Origin: Candidatus Gemmiger stercoripullorum
Lineage (GTDB): Bacteria > Bacillota > Clostridia > Oscillospirales > Ruminococcaceae
Direction: 5' to 3'
Length of the DNA: 50,105 bases
Assembly (NCBI GenBank): GCA_019119365.1
Contig: DWXD01000039.1
Span: 1-50,105 of the forward strand
Made by a program: the position numbers and the translations under genes. The notes beneath the pieces were generated by a model. It worked only from the letters and a program-made list of their open reading frames with translations, did not search any database and had not been told where the DNA came from. Of the stretch, positions 1 to 8,241 are shown piece by piece. How positions within the stretch are numbered: the stretch's first letter is position 1; every line of letters starts with the position of its first letter.

Positions 1-474
1 CCTTGCCGCCTGTAGGGGCCGATTCCATATCGGCCCGGGGACCCGACGGCGGCGCAAGGTTCCACGGGCGGGATCTCCGGCCTAAGAGCCGCCGCTGCGC
101 GGCGGTTGGCCACCGAAACGCGCCTGCGGGCGCAGTAAATCCCTCCCCTACAAACCTTCCGAAACGACCGGCCAAACCGGACGGCCACGGCCACCCGGGT
201 GGCCGTAGGACGGGATGCCCTCATCCCGCCGGACCACGCGGCGGCGCAAGGTTACGATTTTGAAATCGCCAAGGTGCGGCGGGCGTGAACGCCCGCCCTA
301 CGGAGCGGGGAAAACATGGCGACCACCCGGGAAAACGCGGCGGCCGCCCGGGCCGGGCCGCCAAAACCGGCCCCGCAAAATCAATACGCCTTCTCGGCCA
401 GGTCCGGCCCGTAGTCTTTCACTTCGCCGCCGACGGCATCGGCGAGCCAACCGGCGACCGACCGGCCCCTGCGC
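1..474. repeat. Intergenic palindrome cluster 1
   Basis: No gene is supported here. The tract holds a chain of short palindromes each flanked on one side by GTAGGG or CCCTAC: GGGCCGAT/ATCGGCCC at 16-36, a GGGCGGGAT...ATCCCTCCC unit at 66-148 carrying a 62-bp insert, a CGGGATG/CATCCCG unit at 208-230, and GGCGGGCGT/ACGCCCGCC at 278-297. The same units recur at 2943-3529, 8690-9000, 10282-11400, 14031-14700 and 39909-41160. Open frames crossing the tract are artefacts. Confidence 0.85.
75..136 (+). repeat. 62-bp structured insert, copy 1
   Basis: A 62-bp sequence starting CTCCGGCCTAAGAG and ending GCGGGCGCAGT lies between GGGCGGGAT and AAATCCCTCCC, so it splits the loop of a palindrome found uninterrupted elsewhere (for example 10406-10425). 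It can fold into a GCCGCCGC-TGC-GCGGCGGT hairpin and a second GCGCC-TGCG-GGCGC hairpin. Three other copies of exactly the same length occur at 3271-3332, 14119-14180 and 40765-40826. The right palindrome arm here ends CCTCCC while the left arm is GGGCGGG, so the host unit is itself a mixture of two families. Confidence 0.85.
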
Positions 475-503
475 TTGACAAGGCGATGAGACAAGCGTAT
501 CAT
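475..503 (+). promoter_or_regulatory. Sigma-A promoter of the TetR gene
   Basis: TTGACA at 475-480 and TATCAT at 498-503 are separated by 17 bp, about 50 bp upstream of the regulator gene. The match and spacing are close to consensus. Confidence 0.75.
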
Positions 504-545
504 CAAAAGCGGGGTGAGTCAACTGTCCCGGCAAAAATGAGACAA
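486..545 (+). promoter_or_regulatory. Possible autoregulatory direct repeats
   Basis: ATGAGACAA occurs at 486-494, inside the -35/-10 spacer, and again at 537-545 just before the ribosome binding site of the TetR gene. The placement suggests operator sites for the encoded repressor. This is an inference; TetR operators are normally inverted repeats and these are direct. Confidence 0.35.
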
Positions 546-556
546 CGGAGGAGGGT

Positions 557-1102
557 TTGTTTCAACCGATGAACAACCGGCAAAAAAACAGCTATGTCCG
601 CCGCCAGATCCTGCAGGCGCTGCTGGCCATGATGGAGGAGCAGGACTTTCCCACCATCTCGGTCAGCGCGCTGACAGCGCGCGCGGGCGTGGGGAGGGCG
701 TCCTTCTACCGCAATTTCACCGGCAAGGAGGACGTGCTGCGCCAGGAGGCCGCGCGCCTGACGCAGTGCTGGCAGCGCGAATGGGAACAGCGCGAAGACG
801 CCGCGCCGAACGAGTTCCTCATCAGCCTGCTCGATTTTTACAAGCAGCACGCGGCGTTTTACCGCCAGCTGTACAGGGCGGGGCTTTCCGGCGTTGTGCT
901 TGACACGATCCTGCAAAGCGCCGCCATCACCCGGGACCTGCCGAACGCGGCGGCGTACCTGCGCTCGGCCATGGCGTACATGGTGTACGGCTGGGTTATT
1001 GAATGGATGCGCCGCGGCATGCAGGAATCCGGCAGCGAGCTGGCAAAAATGATCGCAGACGCGCAGAGCGGAGGGCAGACGGATGGCGGCAGAGATCCTT
1101 GA
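557..1102 (+). CDS. TetR/AcrR family transcriptional regulator
   Basis: A 181-residue protein with an N-terminal helix-turn-helix (about residues 14-60: QILQALLAMMEEQDFPTISV...AGVGRASFYRNFTGKED), typical of TetR repressors. The C-terminal ligand domain resembles the DhaS/TetR_C_7 type with FYKQHAAFYRQLY. It would bind DNA as a dimer and respond to an unseen ligand. The start is uncertain: TTG at 557 sits 5 nt after GGAGG (547-551), and ATG at 569 is also possible with a long spacing. It has its own strong promoter and overlaps the following methyltransferase gene by 20 bp, so the two are probably co-transcribed. No efflux pump gene lies next to it, so its target is unknown. Confidence 0.85.
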   Translation: MFQPMNNRQKNSYVRRQILQALLAMMEEQDFPTISVSALTARAGVGRASFYRNFTGKEDVLRQEAARLTQCWQREWEQREDAAPNEFLISLLDFYKQHAAFYRQLYRAGLSGVVLDTILQSAAITRDLPNAAAYLRSAMAYMVYGWVIEWMRRGMQESGSELAKMIADAQSGGQTDGGRDP

Positions 1103-1826
1103 CCACGGCACGCGGGTGCTGACCGGCCCGGGCGCGGGGTTCGGCAGCGACGCGCTGCTGCTGGCGCGGTTTGCGCGCCCGCGCGTTGGCGAGGCGGCGC
1201 TTGATTTGTGCAGCGGCTGCGGCATTGTGGCGCTGTGCTGGCACGACGAAGGCCACCGCGGCCCCTGCGCGGCCGTGGAGCTGGACGCCGCGGCGTCGGC
1301 GCTGTGCGCGCAGGCCGTGGCCGAAAACGGGCCCGCCGCCGCGCACATCACGCCGGTCTGCGCCGACCTGCGCGCCTTCTGCCAGGCGGGGCCGGAGCGC
1401 GGCCGGTTCGACTTTGCGGCCTGCAACCCGCCGTATTTCCGCGGCGGCCCGCCCAGCCCGGACGCCCGCCGCGCCGCCGCCCGCCATGAAGGGGCCTGCA
1501 CGCTGGATGACGTGGCCGCCTGCGCGGCGCGGGCGCTGCGGTTTGGTGGGCGGTTTGCGCTGTGCCACCGCCCGGCGGACCTCGCGCGCGTCTGCGCGGC
1601 GCTGTGCGCGGCGGGGCTGGAGCCCAAGCGGCTGGCCTTTGTGCGCAGCCGCCCGGACGCCGCGCCGTGGCTGTTTTTGCTGGAGGCGCGCCGCGGCGGC
1701 CGCCCCGGCCTTGTGCTGGAACCGGACGTTCTGCTCACAGCCGGGGGCGCGCTGTACGGCGCGGCGCACCAAAAATGCGCAGACGGCCCCGCACAAAAAA
1801 CATGCCAAACCGGCGGCGGGGAATAG
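1083..1826 (+). CDS. TrmN6-like tRNA1(Val) adenine-N6 methyltransferase
   Basis: A 247-residue class I SAM-dependent methyltransferase. Motif I is DLCSGCGIVAL (residues 41-51), an acidic residue ends the second strand (AAVELD), and the catalytic NPPY motif of N6-adenine methyltransferases is at 115-118. The length and motif order fit the YfiC/TrmN6 group, which modifies A37 of tRNA1(Val); Firmicutes members are usually annotated this way without biochemical proof. It overlaps the 3' end of the TetR gene by 20 bp, implying coupled translation. A related RNA or protein methyltransferase cannot be excluded. Confidence 0.8.
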   Translation: MAAEILDHGTRVLTGPGAGFGSDALLLARFARPRVGEAALDLCSGCGIVALCWHDEGHRGPCAAVELDAAASALCAQAVAENGPAAAHITPVCADLRAFCQAGPERGRFDFAACNPPYFRGGPPSPDARRAAARHEGACTLDDVAACAARALRFGGRFALCHRPADLARVCAALCAAGLEPKRLAFVRSRPDAAPWLFLLEARRGGRPGLVLEPDVLLTAGGALYGAAHQKCADGPAQKTCQTGGGE

Positions 1827-1852
1827 ACGCGGACCCCATTCTATGGTATAAT
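1824..1852 (+). promoter_or_regulatory. Promoter of the acyltransferase gene
   Basis: TATAAT at 1847-1852 is preceded after 17 bp by TAGACG (1824-1829), a 4/6 match to the -35 consensus. It overlaps the stop codon of the methyltransferase gene. Confidence 0.6.
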
Positions 1853-1907
1853 CCATACGGATAATTCTTTAACCCCCCGTATTCCGCTGCAAAGAAGGTG
1901 ACGCCGG

Positions 1908-2942
1908 ATGGACAGCCAGCCCGCACAAAACCGCTACCTGCCGGAGCTGGACCTGGTCCGCACGGCGGCCACCGCGCTGATCCTTGTCTACCATTTTGCG
2001 GCCGAGTTTGCCGCCGCCGGGCTGCTGCCGGGCGCGGCGTGGCCCGCGTTCGGGGCGGAGGTTGGCATCGAGCTGTTCTTCCTGCTTTCGGGCGCAAGCC
2101 TGTGCTGGGGGCGCGGCGGCCGGTTCGACGCCCGCCGGTATTACGCCGGGCGGGCGCTGGCCATCTACCCGTGCTTCTGGGTCGGGTTTGCGGCGCTGTT
2201 TTTGTACGGCGAAGTGCTGCACGGCAACAATGCCGGCATCCCCAAATGGAAGCTCGTATTTTCTGTGCTGGGGCTGGACGGCTACCTGCTGCCGCTGGGC
2301 GCAAACTTTTACAAGATCGGCGAGTGGTTTTTGGGCTGCCTGCTGTTGATCTACCTGCTGTTCCCGCTGCTGCGGCGGCTGCAGAACGGCCGCCGCCGCT
2401 GCCTGGCGGCCACCGCCGCGCTGGGCGCGGTGTGGCTGGTTTGGCCGCTGTGCTGCCCGCCCCCGTGGGACGCGGCGCACACGGTGCTGGGGCGGGTGTT
2501 CGTGTTCTGGTGCGGTATGCTGGCCGCGCGTGTGCTGCGCGCGCCGCGCCGGTTGGGCCTGCTGGCCGCGCTGGCGGGCGGCGGGGCGGTGCTGGCGCTG
2601 GCGGCCCTGCCGTGGCCGGGGCGCTGGCCGCAGCCTGCGGCGCTGTGCGCCGCGCTGCTGGTGCTGGCGCTGGCGGGCCTGGGCGGCCCGGCGCTGGACC
2701 GCTGGCCCCGCGCGGCGGGGGCGGCGCTGCGCTGGTGCGCGCGGCAGAGCTACGCCGTGTTTTTGGTGCACCATGTGTTTTTGACCCTTGTCGCCGTGCC
2801 GCTGGCCCGCCGCCTTGCCCTGCCCGCGGCCGTGTGGTTTTTGCCGTATGCGGCCGCCTGCCTGGCCCTCGGCGCGGTTTTGGTCATTGTGGCCAAACCC
2901 GTGCGGTTCGTTTTGGCGAAAGCGCTGGGGGCCGCGCGGTAA
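1908..2942 (+). CDS. Acyltransferase 3 family membrane protein
   Basis: A 344-residue multi-pass protein of the acyltransferase-3 (OafA/YrhL-like) family, which moves acyl groups, often acetyl, onto sugars or other surface molecules. The N-terminal signature is LPELDLVRTAA...LILVYHF with the conserved histidine at residue 29. A GAELFFLLSGASL-like segment and about nine to ten hydrophobic helices follow, and a late SYAVFLVHHVFLTL helix is typical. The start is set by GAAGGTG about 8 nt upstream of the ATG. The acceptor is not predictable; neighbours give no cell-wall context. The gene is very GC-rich. Confidence 0.85.
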   Translation: MDSQPAQNRYLPELDLVRTAATALILVYHFAAEFAAAGLLPGAAWPAFGAEVGIELFFLLSGASLCWGRGGRFDARRYYAGRALAIYPCFWVGFAALFLYGEVLHGNNAGIPKWKLVFSVLGLDGYLLPLGANFYKIGEWFLGCLLLIYLLFPLLRRLQNGRRRCLAATAALGAVWLVWPLCCPPPWDAAHTVLGRVFVFWCGMLAARVLRAPRRLGLLAALAGGGAVLALAALPWPGRWPQPAALCAALLVLALAGLGGPALDRWPRAAGAALRWCARQSYAVFLVHHVFLTLVAVPLARRLALPAAVWFLPYAAACLALGAVLVIVAKPVRFVLAKALGAAR

Positions 2943-3529
2943 AGGCGGGGTGGGCGTTCACCGCGGTTCGTAGGGGAGGGCCATGGCCCTCCCGCGGGAC
3001 CTTGCGGTAGCGCAAGCCGGGCCGATATGGAATCGGCCCCTACAGAGGTTTGCGTTTGCGCAAGGTTGCGCCTTCCCGGTCGGCCACTATGTTTCCCCCG
3101 TTCTGTAGGGCGGGCGTTCACGCCCGCCGCACCGCGGCGATTCAAAACCGGGATGTTCGCAATGCCGCAGGGTGCGGCGGGATGAGGGCATCCCGCCCTA
3201 CGGCCGCCCGGGCGGCCGCAGCCGTTCCGGTTGGCCCGGAACGAAAAAATTGTTCGTAGGGGCGGGATTTACTGCGCCCGCAGGCGCGTTTCGGAGGCCA
3301 ACCGCCGCGCAGCGGCGGCTCTTAGGCCGGAGATCCCGCCCGCGGGACCTGCGGCAACGCAAGGTTCCCGGGACGATGCGAGCATCGTCCCCTACATGGG
3401 TTTGCGTCTCCCGGTCGGCCGCGAACCGCCCCCAAAACCCAATTCCTCATTCCTCATTCCTCATTCCTAATTCCTAATTTTCCCCCCGCCTTCCCACCTC
3501 CTCAACCCTGAAAAAACGGAGAGTCTCCC
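2943..3529. repeat. Intergenic palindrome cluster 2
   Basis: No gene is seen. Units include GGGAGGGCC/GGCCCTCCC (2974-2993), GGGCCGAT/ATCGGCCC (3019-3039), GGCGGGCGT/ACGCCCGCC (3109-3128), GGCGGGATG/CATCCCGCC (3176-3197), a GGGCGGGAT unit split by the 62-bp insert (3260-3341), and GGGACGATGC/GCATCGTCCC (3370-3391). The end of the tract (about 3446-3480) is a period-7 array of CTCATTC/CTAATTC units immediately before the radical SAM gene. Confidence 0.85.
3271..3332 (-). repeat. 62-bp structured insert, copy 2
   Basis: Reverse-orientation copy beginning ACTGCGCCCGCAGG and ending GGCCGGAG. It sits between GGGCGGGATTT and ATCCCGCCC, so removing it restores an intact palindrome. No clear target duplication is visible beyond a one-base ambiguity (A). 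Confidence 0.85.
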
Positions 3530-4921
3530 ATGCCTCTTTTGAGCCGGGCGGAAACGCAGTTTTTGCGCCGCCATCTGAACCAGGTCTGTCATGTCACGCT
3601 GGACCCTGCGGGGCCCGGCGTGGTGCGCATCCACCTTGTGCCCAACCGCCACCGCGTGTGGGAGGTCCCGTTCGTCGCCATCCTCAACGGGCGGGACATT
3701 CTGCCGCTGCGCGTGTCGTGGGCGATCTTGCTGGCCAACTTCATCGAGGCGCTGCACGCGCATGAGGGCGAAACGCTCACGCCGGAGCAGCGCGACGCCG
3801 CCGCCCGCGCCGCCGTGGAGGCGACCGCCGCCGTCTACCGCAAAACGCCGAAAGAGCAGATCGCGGCCGATCTGCAGAGCATGATGGCGACGCTGTTCGC
3901 CGTGGCGCACGGGCAGACCCCGCCGCTGGGCGTGCAGGCGATGGACCTGGGGGCCTATGCGCCGCACATGACCGCGCCCCACCGCATCGACCTGCTTGTC
4001 AGTGCGATGGTCAAGGACGGGGCCTGGCACTGCAACCAAAAATGCCTGCACTGCTACGCCGCGCGCCAGCCCTACGGCGCGGTGGAGGAGCTGGACACCG
4101 ACCAGTGGCTGGCCGTGATCCAGAAATGCCGCGCCGCCGGGGTGCCGCAGCTGACCTTTACCGGCGGCGAGCCCACGCTGCGCCACGACCTGGTCAAGCT
4201 GGTGGACGCGGCGCAGTGGTTTGTGACCCGCCTGAACACCAACGGCCGCATGCTGACCCCGGCGCTGTGCCGCGAGCTGTATGAAGCCAGCCTGGACAGC
4301 GTGCAGGTCACGCTCTATTCCGCCGACGAAGCCACCCACAACACGCTGGTCGGCGCGGCCGGTTTTGCGGACACCGTCGCGGGCATCCGCAGCGCGGTGG
4401 AGGCGGGGCTCAATGTCAGCGTCAACACGCCGCTGTGCAGCCTGAACCGGGACTATGCCGCCACGCTCACGCTGGCCCACAGCCTGGGCGTGCGCTATGC
4501 CACCTGCAGCGGGCTGATCCCCGCCGGGCGCGCCGAGAGCACGGCCAGCCGCGCCACCCGCCTGACGCCCGAAGAACTGGCCGGTGTGCTGCGCACCGCG
4601 CAGGACGCCGCCGCCCGCTTGGAGATGGAACTGGATTTCACAAGCCCCGGCTGGCTGGACGACGACACGCTGCGCGCGCTGGGCTTTGCGCAGACCCCGC
4701 GCTGCGGGGCGTGCCTGTCCAACATGGCCATTGCGCCGGACGGCACCGTGCTGCCCTGCCAGAGCTGGCTGCGCGGCCCGGCGCTGGGCAACATCCTGCA
4801 CCAGCCGTGGCGGCGCATCTGGGGTTCGCCGGCCTGCCGCCGCATCCGCCGCCAAAGCGCCAAAATGCGCCCCGGCTGCCCGCTGGGGTCCACCCCGATC
4901 CAAAAGGAGGGCAACCCATGA
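3530..4921 (+). CDS. Radical SAM/SPASM maturase-like enzyme
   Basis: A 463-residue protein. An atypical 150-residue N-terminal region precedes a radical SAM core with the [4Fe-4S]-SAM cysteines C168, C172, C175 (CNQKCLHC) and the SAM-contacting GGEP at 212-215. The C-terminal part carries five further cysteines (C392, C395, C410, C436, C450) with the IAPDGTVLPCQSW...GNILHQPWRRIW pattern of SPASM domains, which bind auxiliary clusters in peptide and protein maturases. GGAGAG about 8 nt upstream supports the start. The stop overlaps the next start as ATGA, and that gene encodes a cysteine-ladder membrane protein, an obvious candidate substrate. Membership in the SPASM superfamily is firm; the substrate is an inference. 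Confidence 0.9.
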   Translation: MPLLSRAETQFLRRHLNQVCHVTLDPAGPGVVRIHLVPNRHRVWEVPFVAILNGRDILPLRVSWAILLANFIEALHAHEGETLTPEQRDAAARAAVEATAAVYRKTPKEQIAADLQSMMATLFAVAHGQTPPLGVQAMDLGAYAPHMTAPHRIDLLVSAMVKDGAWHCNQKCLHCYAARQPYGAVEELDTDQWLAVIQKCRAAGVPQLTFTGGEPTLRHDLVKLVDAAQWFVTRLNTNGRMLTPALCRELYEASLDSVQVTLYSADEATHNTLVGAAGFADTVAGIRSAVEAGLNVSVNTPLCSLNRDYAATLTLAHSLGVRYATCSGLIPAGRAESTASRATRLTPEELAGVLRTAQDAAARLEMELDFTSPGWLDDDTLRALGFAQTPRCGACLSNMAIAPDGTVLPCQSWLRGPALGNILHQPWRRIWGSPACRRIRRQSAKMRPGCPLGSTPIQKEGNP

Positions 4922-6036
4922 GCGAACAGACCCCCCTGCGCCGCGCCGCGCGCCTGTGCGCGGCGGCGGCCGCCGCGCTGCTTTTGTGCCTGGCTGCCGC
5001 GTGGTTGTGCCCGGCCAGGGCCGACCTTGACCGCATCCGCAGCTACACCGTCACGGTGGACCCGCGCGCCGACGGCAGCGCCGACATCACCTATGACATC
5101 GACTGGGAGGTGATCGGCGGCAGCGCCGAAGAACCGCTGTCCTGGGTGCGCATCGGCCTGGCCAACGGCGAGGTGGACAGCTTCGAGAACCTCACGCCCG
5201 AAACCGTCTCCGGCGTGCGCTATTCCGGCGACGGCGGCGGGTCGTTTGCGCGCGTGACCTTCAAAAAGCGCTACTACCCGCCCGACTACGCGGCCGCCTC
5301 CGGCCAGGAGAGCCGCGTGCAGTTCGCCTTCCGCGTGCACCAGAGCCAGCTGTACACCCTCAACGAGGATGGCACGGCCAGCTATGTGTTCACGCCCGGC
5401 TGGTTCAGCGATTTGAGCATCGACGAGATGACGGTGCGCTGGCGCGCCGACGAGGGCGTGACCGCCGACGCGACCGATTCGGAGGACGGCTACTTTGTCT
5501 GGCGCTTCGGCGCGCTGGGGCACGATGCGCGCGCCACCGTGCGCGTGCGGGTGCCCGCCGCCGCGGCCGCCGCCTTTGACCCGGCCGCCGCGCTGCCCGC
5601 CGCCGGGCAGAGCTCCGCGCTGACGGACCTGATCCCCGCCTTCGTGACGCTGGTCGTCGTGCTGCTGGCCGTGTATGCGCTGGTGCTGGCGGCACGCTCC
5701 CACCCGCGCTGGCGCGGCGGGTTCGGCAGCGCGGCGTCCGACTGGGTGTTTTACACAAACGGCCTGCACACCATCCACCTGGCGCGCGGGCTGACGCCGC
5801 CGCCCGGCTACCGCCCCGCCCCGCCGCCGCCCGGCTTTAAGGCCGGGGGCGGGCAGTTCCGCGGGGGCGGCGCGGGCAAAAGCGATTCCGGCCACAATGC
5901 GGGCTGCGCGTGCGCGTGCGCCTGCGTGAGCTGTGCGTGCGCCTGCGCCTGTGCGGGCGGCGGGCGCGCCGGGTGCAGCGCCAAGAACTTCTACCGCATT
6001 ACGATGGCAGACGGGGGAAACAGCGATGAGCATTGA
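4918..6036 (+). CDS. Membrane protein with Cys-Ala ladder tail
   Basis: A 372-residue protein with a signal peptide (residues 1-36), an extracellular beta-rich domain (about 37-215) resembling DUF2207-type ectodomains, a transmembrane helix (237-259) and a cytoplasmic tail. The tail runs through a Pro/Gly-rich linker (292-325) to HNAG followed by two CACACAC runs separated by VS, then AGGGRAGC. Cysteines are at 330, 332, 334, 336, 339, 341, 343, 345 and 353. The tail faces the cytosol, where the radical SAM enzyme encoded just upstream acts, so it may be cross-linked or made to hold metal. AAGGAGG lies inside the upstream gene. The start overlaps the maturase stop by 4 bp and the end overlaps the AAA+ gene by 11 bp. 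I know no characterised family for it. Confidence 0.85.
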   Translation: MSEQTPLRRAARLCAAAAAALLLCLAAAWLCPARADLDRIRSYTVTVDPRADGSADITYDIDWEVIGGSAEEPLSWVRIGLANGEVDSFENLTPETVSGVRYSGDGGGSFARVTFKKRYYPPDYAAASGQESRVQFAFRVHQSQLYTLNEDGTASYVFTPGWFSDLSIDEMTVRWRADEGVTADATDSEDGYFVWRFGALGHDARATVRVRVPAAAAAAFDPAAALPAAGQSSALTDLIPAFVTLVVVLLAVYALVLAARSHPRWRGGFGSAASDWVFYTNGLHTIHLARGLTPPPGYRPAPPPPGFKAGGGQFRGGGAGKSDSGHNAGCACACACVSCACACACAGGGRAGCSAKNFYRITMADGGNSDEH

Positions 6037-8086
6037 ACAGCAGTACGACGCCTGGGTACAGGGGCTGGTGGGCGGCAAGCGCAGCGCCGCCGGGGAAAGC
6101 GAAGACGCGCGCAGCAGCCTGGAGCAGATGCAGGCGCAGCTGGACGCGCTGGCCGCCGGGCAGAAACGCCAGACCGCGGCCGCCAAAGCGCTGGACGCCG
6201 TGCAGAAAGCCGCGGGCGCGACCGCCGAAAGCGTGCGCCGCATGAGCAGCGAACTGACCAGCAGCCTGCGCAGCGACGGGCTTTTGGACAGCGCGCAGGC
6301 GCAGCCGCCCGCCGCGGCCGCCGCGCCGGACCGCGCGCGCGCCGGGTTCGACGGCCTGGCCGCCCGGGTGCGCGCCCGGGTCATCGGGCAGGATGAATTC
6401 GTCGCCGATGTCGTCAAGGCGTTCCGCCGCCCGTTTGTGATGGGCGCGCCCGGGCCGGACAAAGCGCGCGGGCTGATGCTCCTGTGCGGCCAGCCCGGCA
6501 CCGGCCGCCACTTCACGCTGCGCTGCGTGGCCGAAGAACTTGCCGCGCGCGGCATCCTGCGCAGCGCCGCGGTCGAAACGCTGGACCTTTCGCTCTACCC
6601 GGGCCCGGCGCAGGAAAAACTGTTTTTGCAGGACCTGTATTCGGCGCTGCAGTCGGACGCCGAGGTGCTCGCCTTTGACAACTACGAAGCCTGCGCGCCC
6701 GGTTTCCGCAACATGCTGGCCACGCTGGCCGCCGAAGGCACGCTGGCGCTGGCCAACCGCTATGTGCTGCAGCGCGGCATCCTGGTCGACGTCGGCACGG
6801 CGCTGGCCCCCGGCGCGGTCGGCGAGCTGCAGGCCGCGGGCAAATACTTCGTGTTCTTCTCCGCCAAAGGCGAGGACGCGCTGGCCGAGGCGTTCGGCGC
6901 GCGCTTTGTGGACGCGCTGGCCGGGGATATCTGCCGCACCGCGCCCTTCACGCCCGAAAGCCTTGCCGCCATTGCGGCACGCGGGCTGAACAGCCTTGCG
7001 CAGGAGACGCGCCGCCAGACCGGCCTTGTGCTGGGGATGGGCGCCGACGTGCGCGATTTTGTCGCCGGGCAGTACGGCAAGACCGGCGGCATGGACGCGA
7101 TGGCGCAGTATCTCGACACGATGCGCCGCGCCCTGGCCGAATATGTTCTGGAAACCGACCCGGCCCCCGCCGCCGGGACCGCCGTGGCGCTGCGGGTGGA
7201 AAACGGCCGCCTGCTGGCCGCCGTGGGCTCCGGCGCGCCGTTTGACCTGCTGGCCCTGCTGCCGCAGGCCTACCGCGGCGACATCGAGGCCGTCGAGGCC
7301 GAGCTCGACGCCATCGTCGGCCTGGAACCGGTCAAGAGCTACCTGCGCGAGCTGGCCGCCAACGTCCAGGCCCAGCAGCGCCGCAAGGCCCAGGGCCTGC
7401 CGGTGGCCGAAGTCAACCGCCACATGATCTTTACCGGCAACCCCGGCACCGGCAAAACGACCATCGCGCGCATTTTGTCCAAATACCTCAAAGCCATCGG
7501 CGCGCTGCGCGGCGGCCAGCTTGTCGAAGTGACCCGCGCCGACCTGGTCGGGCGCTATGTCGGCCACACCGCGCCGCTGACCAACCAGGTCATCCAGAGC
7601 GCGCTGGGCGGCGTGCTGTTCATTGACGAAGCGTACAGCCTCTACCGCAGCCGGGACGACAGCTTCGGCCTCGAGGCCATCGACACGCTGGTCAAGGGCA
7701 TCGAGGACCACCGCGACGACCTCGTCGTCGTGCTTGCGGGGTATACAAAGGAGATGCAGCAGTTTTTGCAGGCAAACTCCGGTTTGGCAAGCCGCTTCCC
7801 CAACCAGATCGAATTCCCGGACTATACGGCCGAGGAGCTGTGGCGCATCACGGCCCTGCAGGCCAAGGGCAAGGGCTATACGCTGGACGCGGGCTGCGAA
7901 GCGCCGCTGAAAGCCTACTACGCCCGCCGCCAGCAAGCCGACGCCGCCAAGGCCGGCAACGGCCGCATGGCGCGCAACGTGCTGGAAAAGGCCATCCTCA
8001 ACCAGGGCAAGCGCCTGATCGCCGACCCCGCCGCCGATCTCGCCCTGCTGCTGCCGGACGACTTTGAGCTGGAAGAGGACGCGTGA
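6026..8086 (+). CDS. Two-module AAA+ ATPase, CbbX/SpoVK-like
   Basis: A 686-residue cytosolic protein. A helical N-terminal region (1-105) is followed by a Clp-like first module starting VIGQDEFVADVVKAFRRPF, whose Walker A is degenerate (GQPGTGRH, 155-162, lysine replaced by arginine) and whose Walker B reads LAFDNYEA. The second module is canonical: GNPGTGKT (471-478), LFIDEA (531-536), sensor VVLAGY (568-573) and arginine finger SRF (589-591). Module two resembles the CbbX, SpoVK and EccA ATPases, which remodel protein complexes. The start overlaps the Cys-tail protein by 11 bp. A plausible role is remodelling or delivering the modified membrane protein; this is inferred from operon structure only. 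Confidence 0.9.
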   Translation: MSIEQQYDAWVQGLVGGKRSAAGESEDARSSLEQMQAQLDALAAGQKRQTAAAKALDAVQKAAGATAESVRRMSSELTSSLRSDGLLDSAQAQPPAAAAAPDRARAGFDGLAARVRARVIGQDEFVADVVKAFRRPFVMGAPGPDKARGLMLLCGQPGTGRHFTLRCVAEELAARGILRSAAVETLDLSLYPGPAQEKLFLQDLYSALQSDAEVLAFDNYEACAPGFRNMLATLAAEGTLALANRYVLQRGILVDVGTALAPGAVGELQAAGKYFVFFSAKGEDALAEAFGARFVDALAGDICRTAPFTPESLAAIAARGLNSLAQETRRQTGLVLGMGADVRDFVAGQYGKTGGMDAMAQYLDTMRRALAEYVLETDPAPAAGTAVALRVENGRLLAAVGSGAPFDLLALLPQAYRGDIEAVEAELDAIVGLEPVKSYLRELAANVQAQQRRKAQGLPVAEVNRHMIFTGNPGTGKTTIARILSKYLKAIGALRGGQLVEVTRADLVGRYVGHTAPLTNQVIQSALGGVLFIDEAYSLYRSRDDSFGLEAIDTLVKGIEDHRDDLVVVLAGYTKEMQQFLQANSGLASRFPNQIEFPDYTAEELWRITALQAKGKGYTLDAGCEAPLKAYYARRQQADAAKAGNGRMARNVLEKAILNQGKRLIADPAADLALLLPDDFELEEDA

Positions 8087-8188
8087 CCGCGCCCCGGCAC
8101 GCAGGCTGCCCGCACGGGCGCAGGCGCGCGCAGGCCGCGTTGTGGACGAAATCGCTTTTGCCCGCGCCGCCCCCGCGGAACTGCCCCC

Positions 8189-8217
8189 TTGAAACGGGCG
8201 GGATTTTCGGGTATAAT
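8189..8217 (+). promoter_or_regulatory. Promoter of tRNA-Ile2
   Basis: TTGAAA (8189-8194), 17 bp, TATAAT (8212-8217), 24 bp before the tRNA. Confidence 0.8.
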
Positions 8218-8241
8218 AGAAGCCGCTTTCCCGCCCGGTGC

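Noticed and set aside
503-1738. Minus-strand frame opposite the TetR and TrmN6 genes
   Set aside because: Arg/Ala/Ser-rich shadow without motifs; the plus strand has the conserved helix-turn-helix and NPPY motifs.
4435-4917. Upstream extension of the Cys-tail protein
   Set aside because: An in-frame opening exists inside the radical SAM gene, but the signal peptide and AAGGAGG place the start at 4918.
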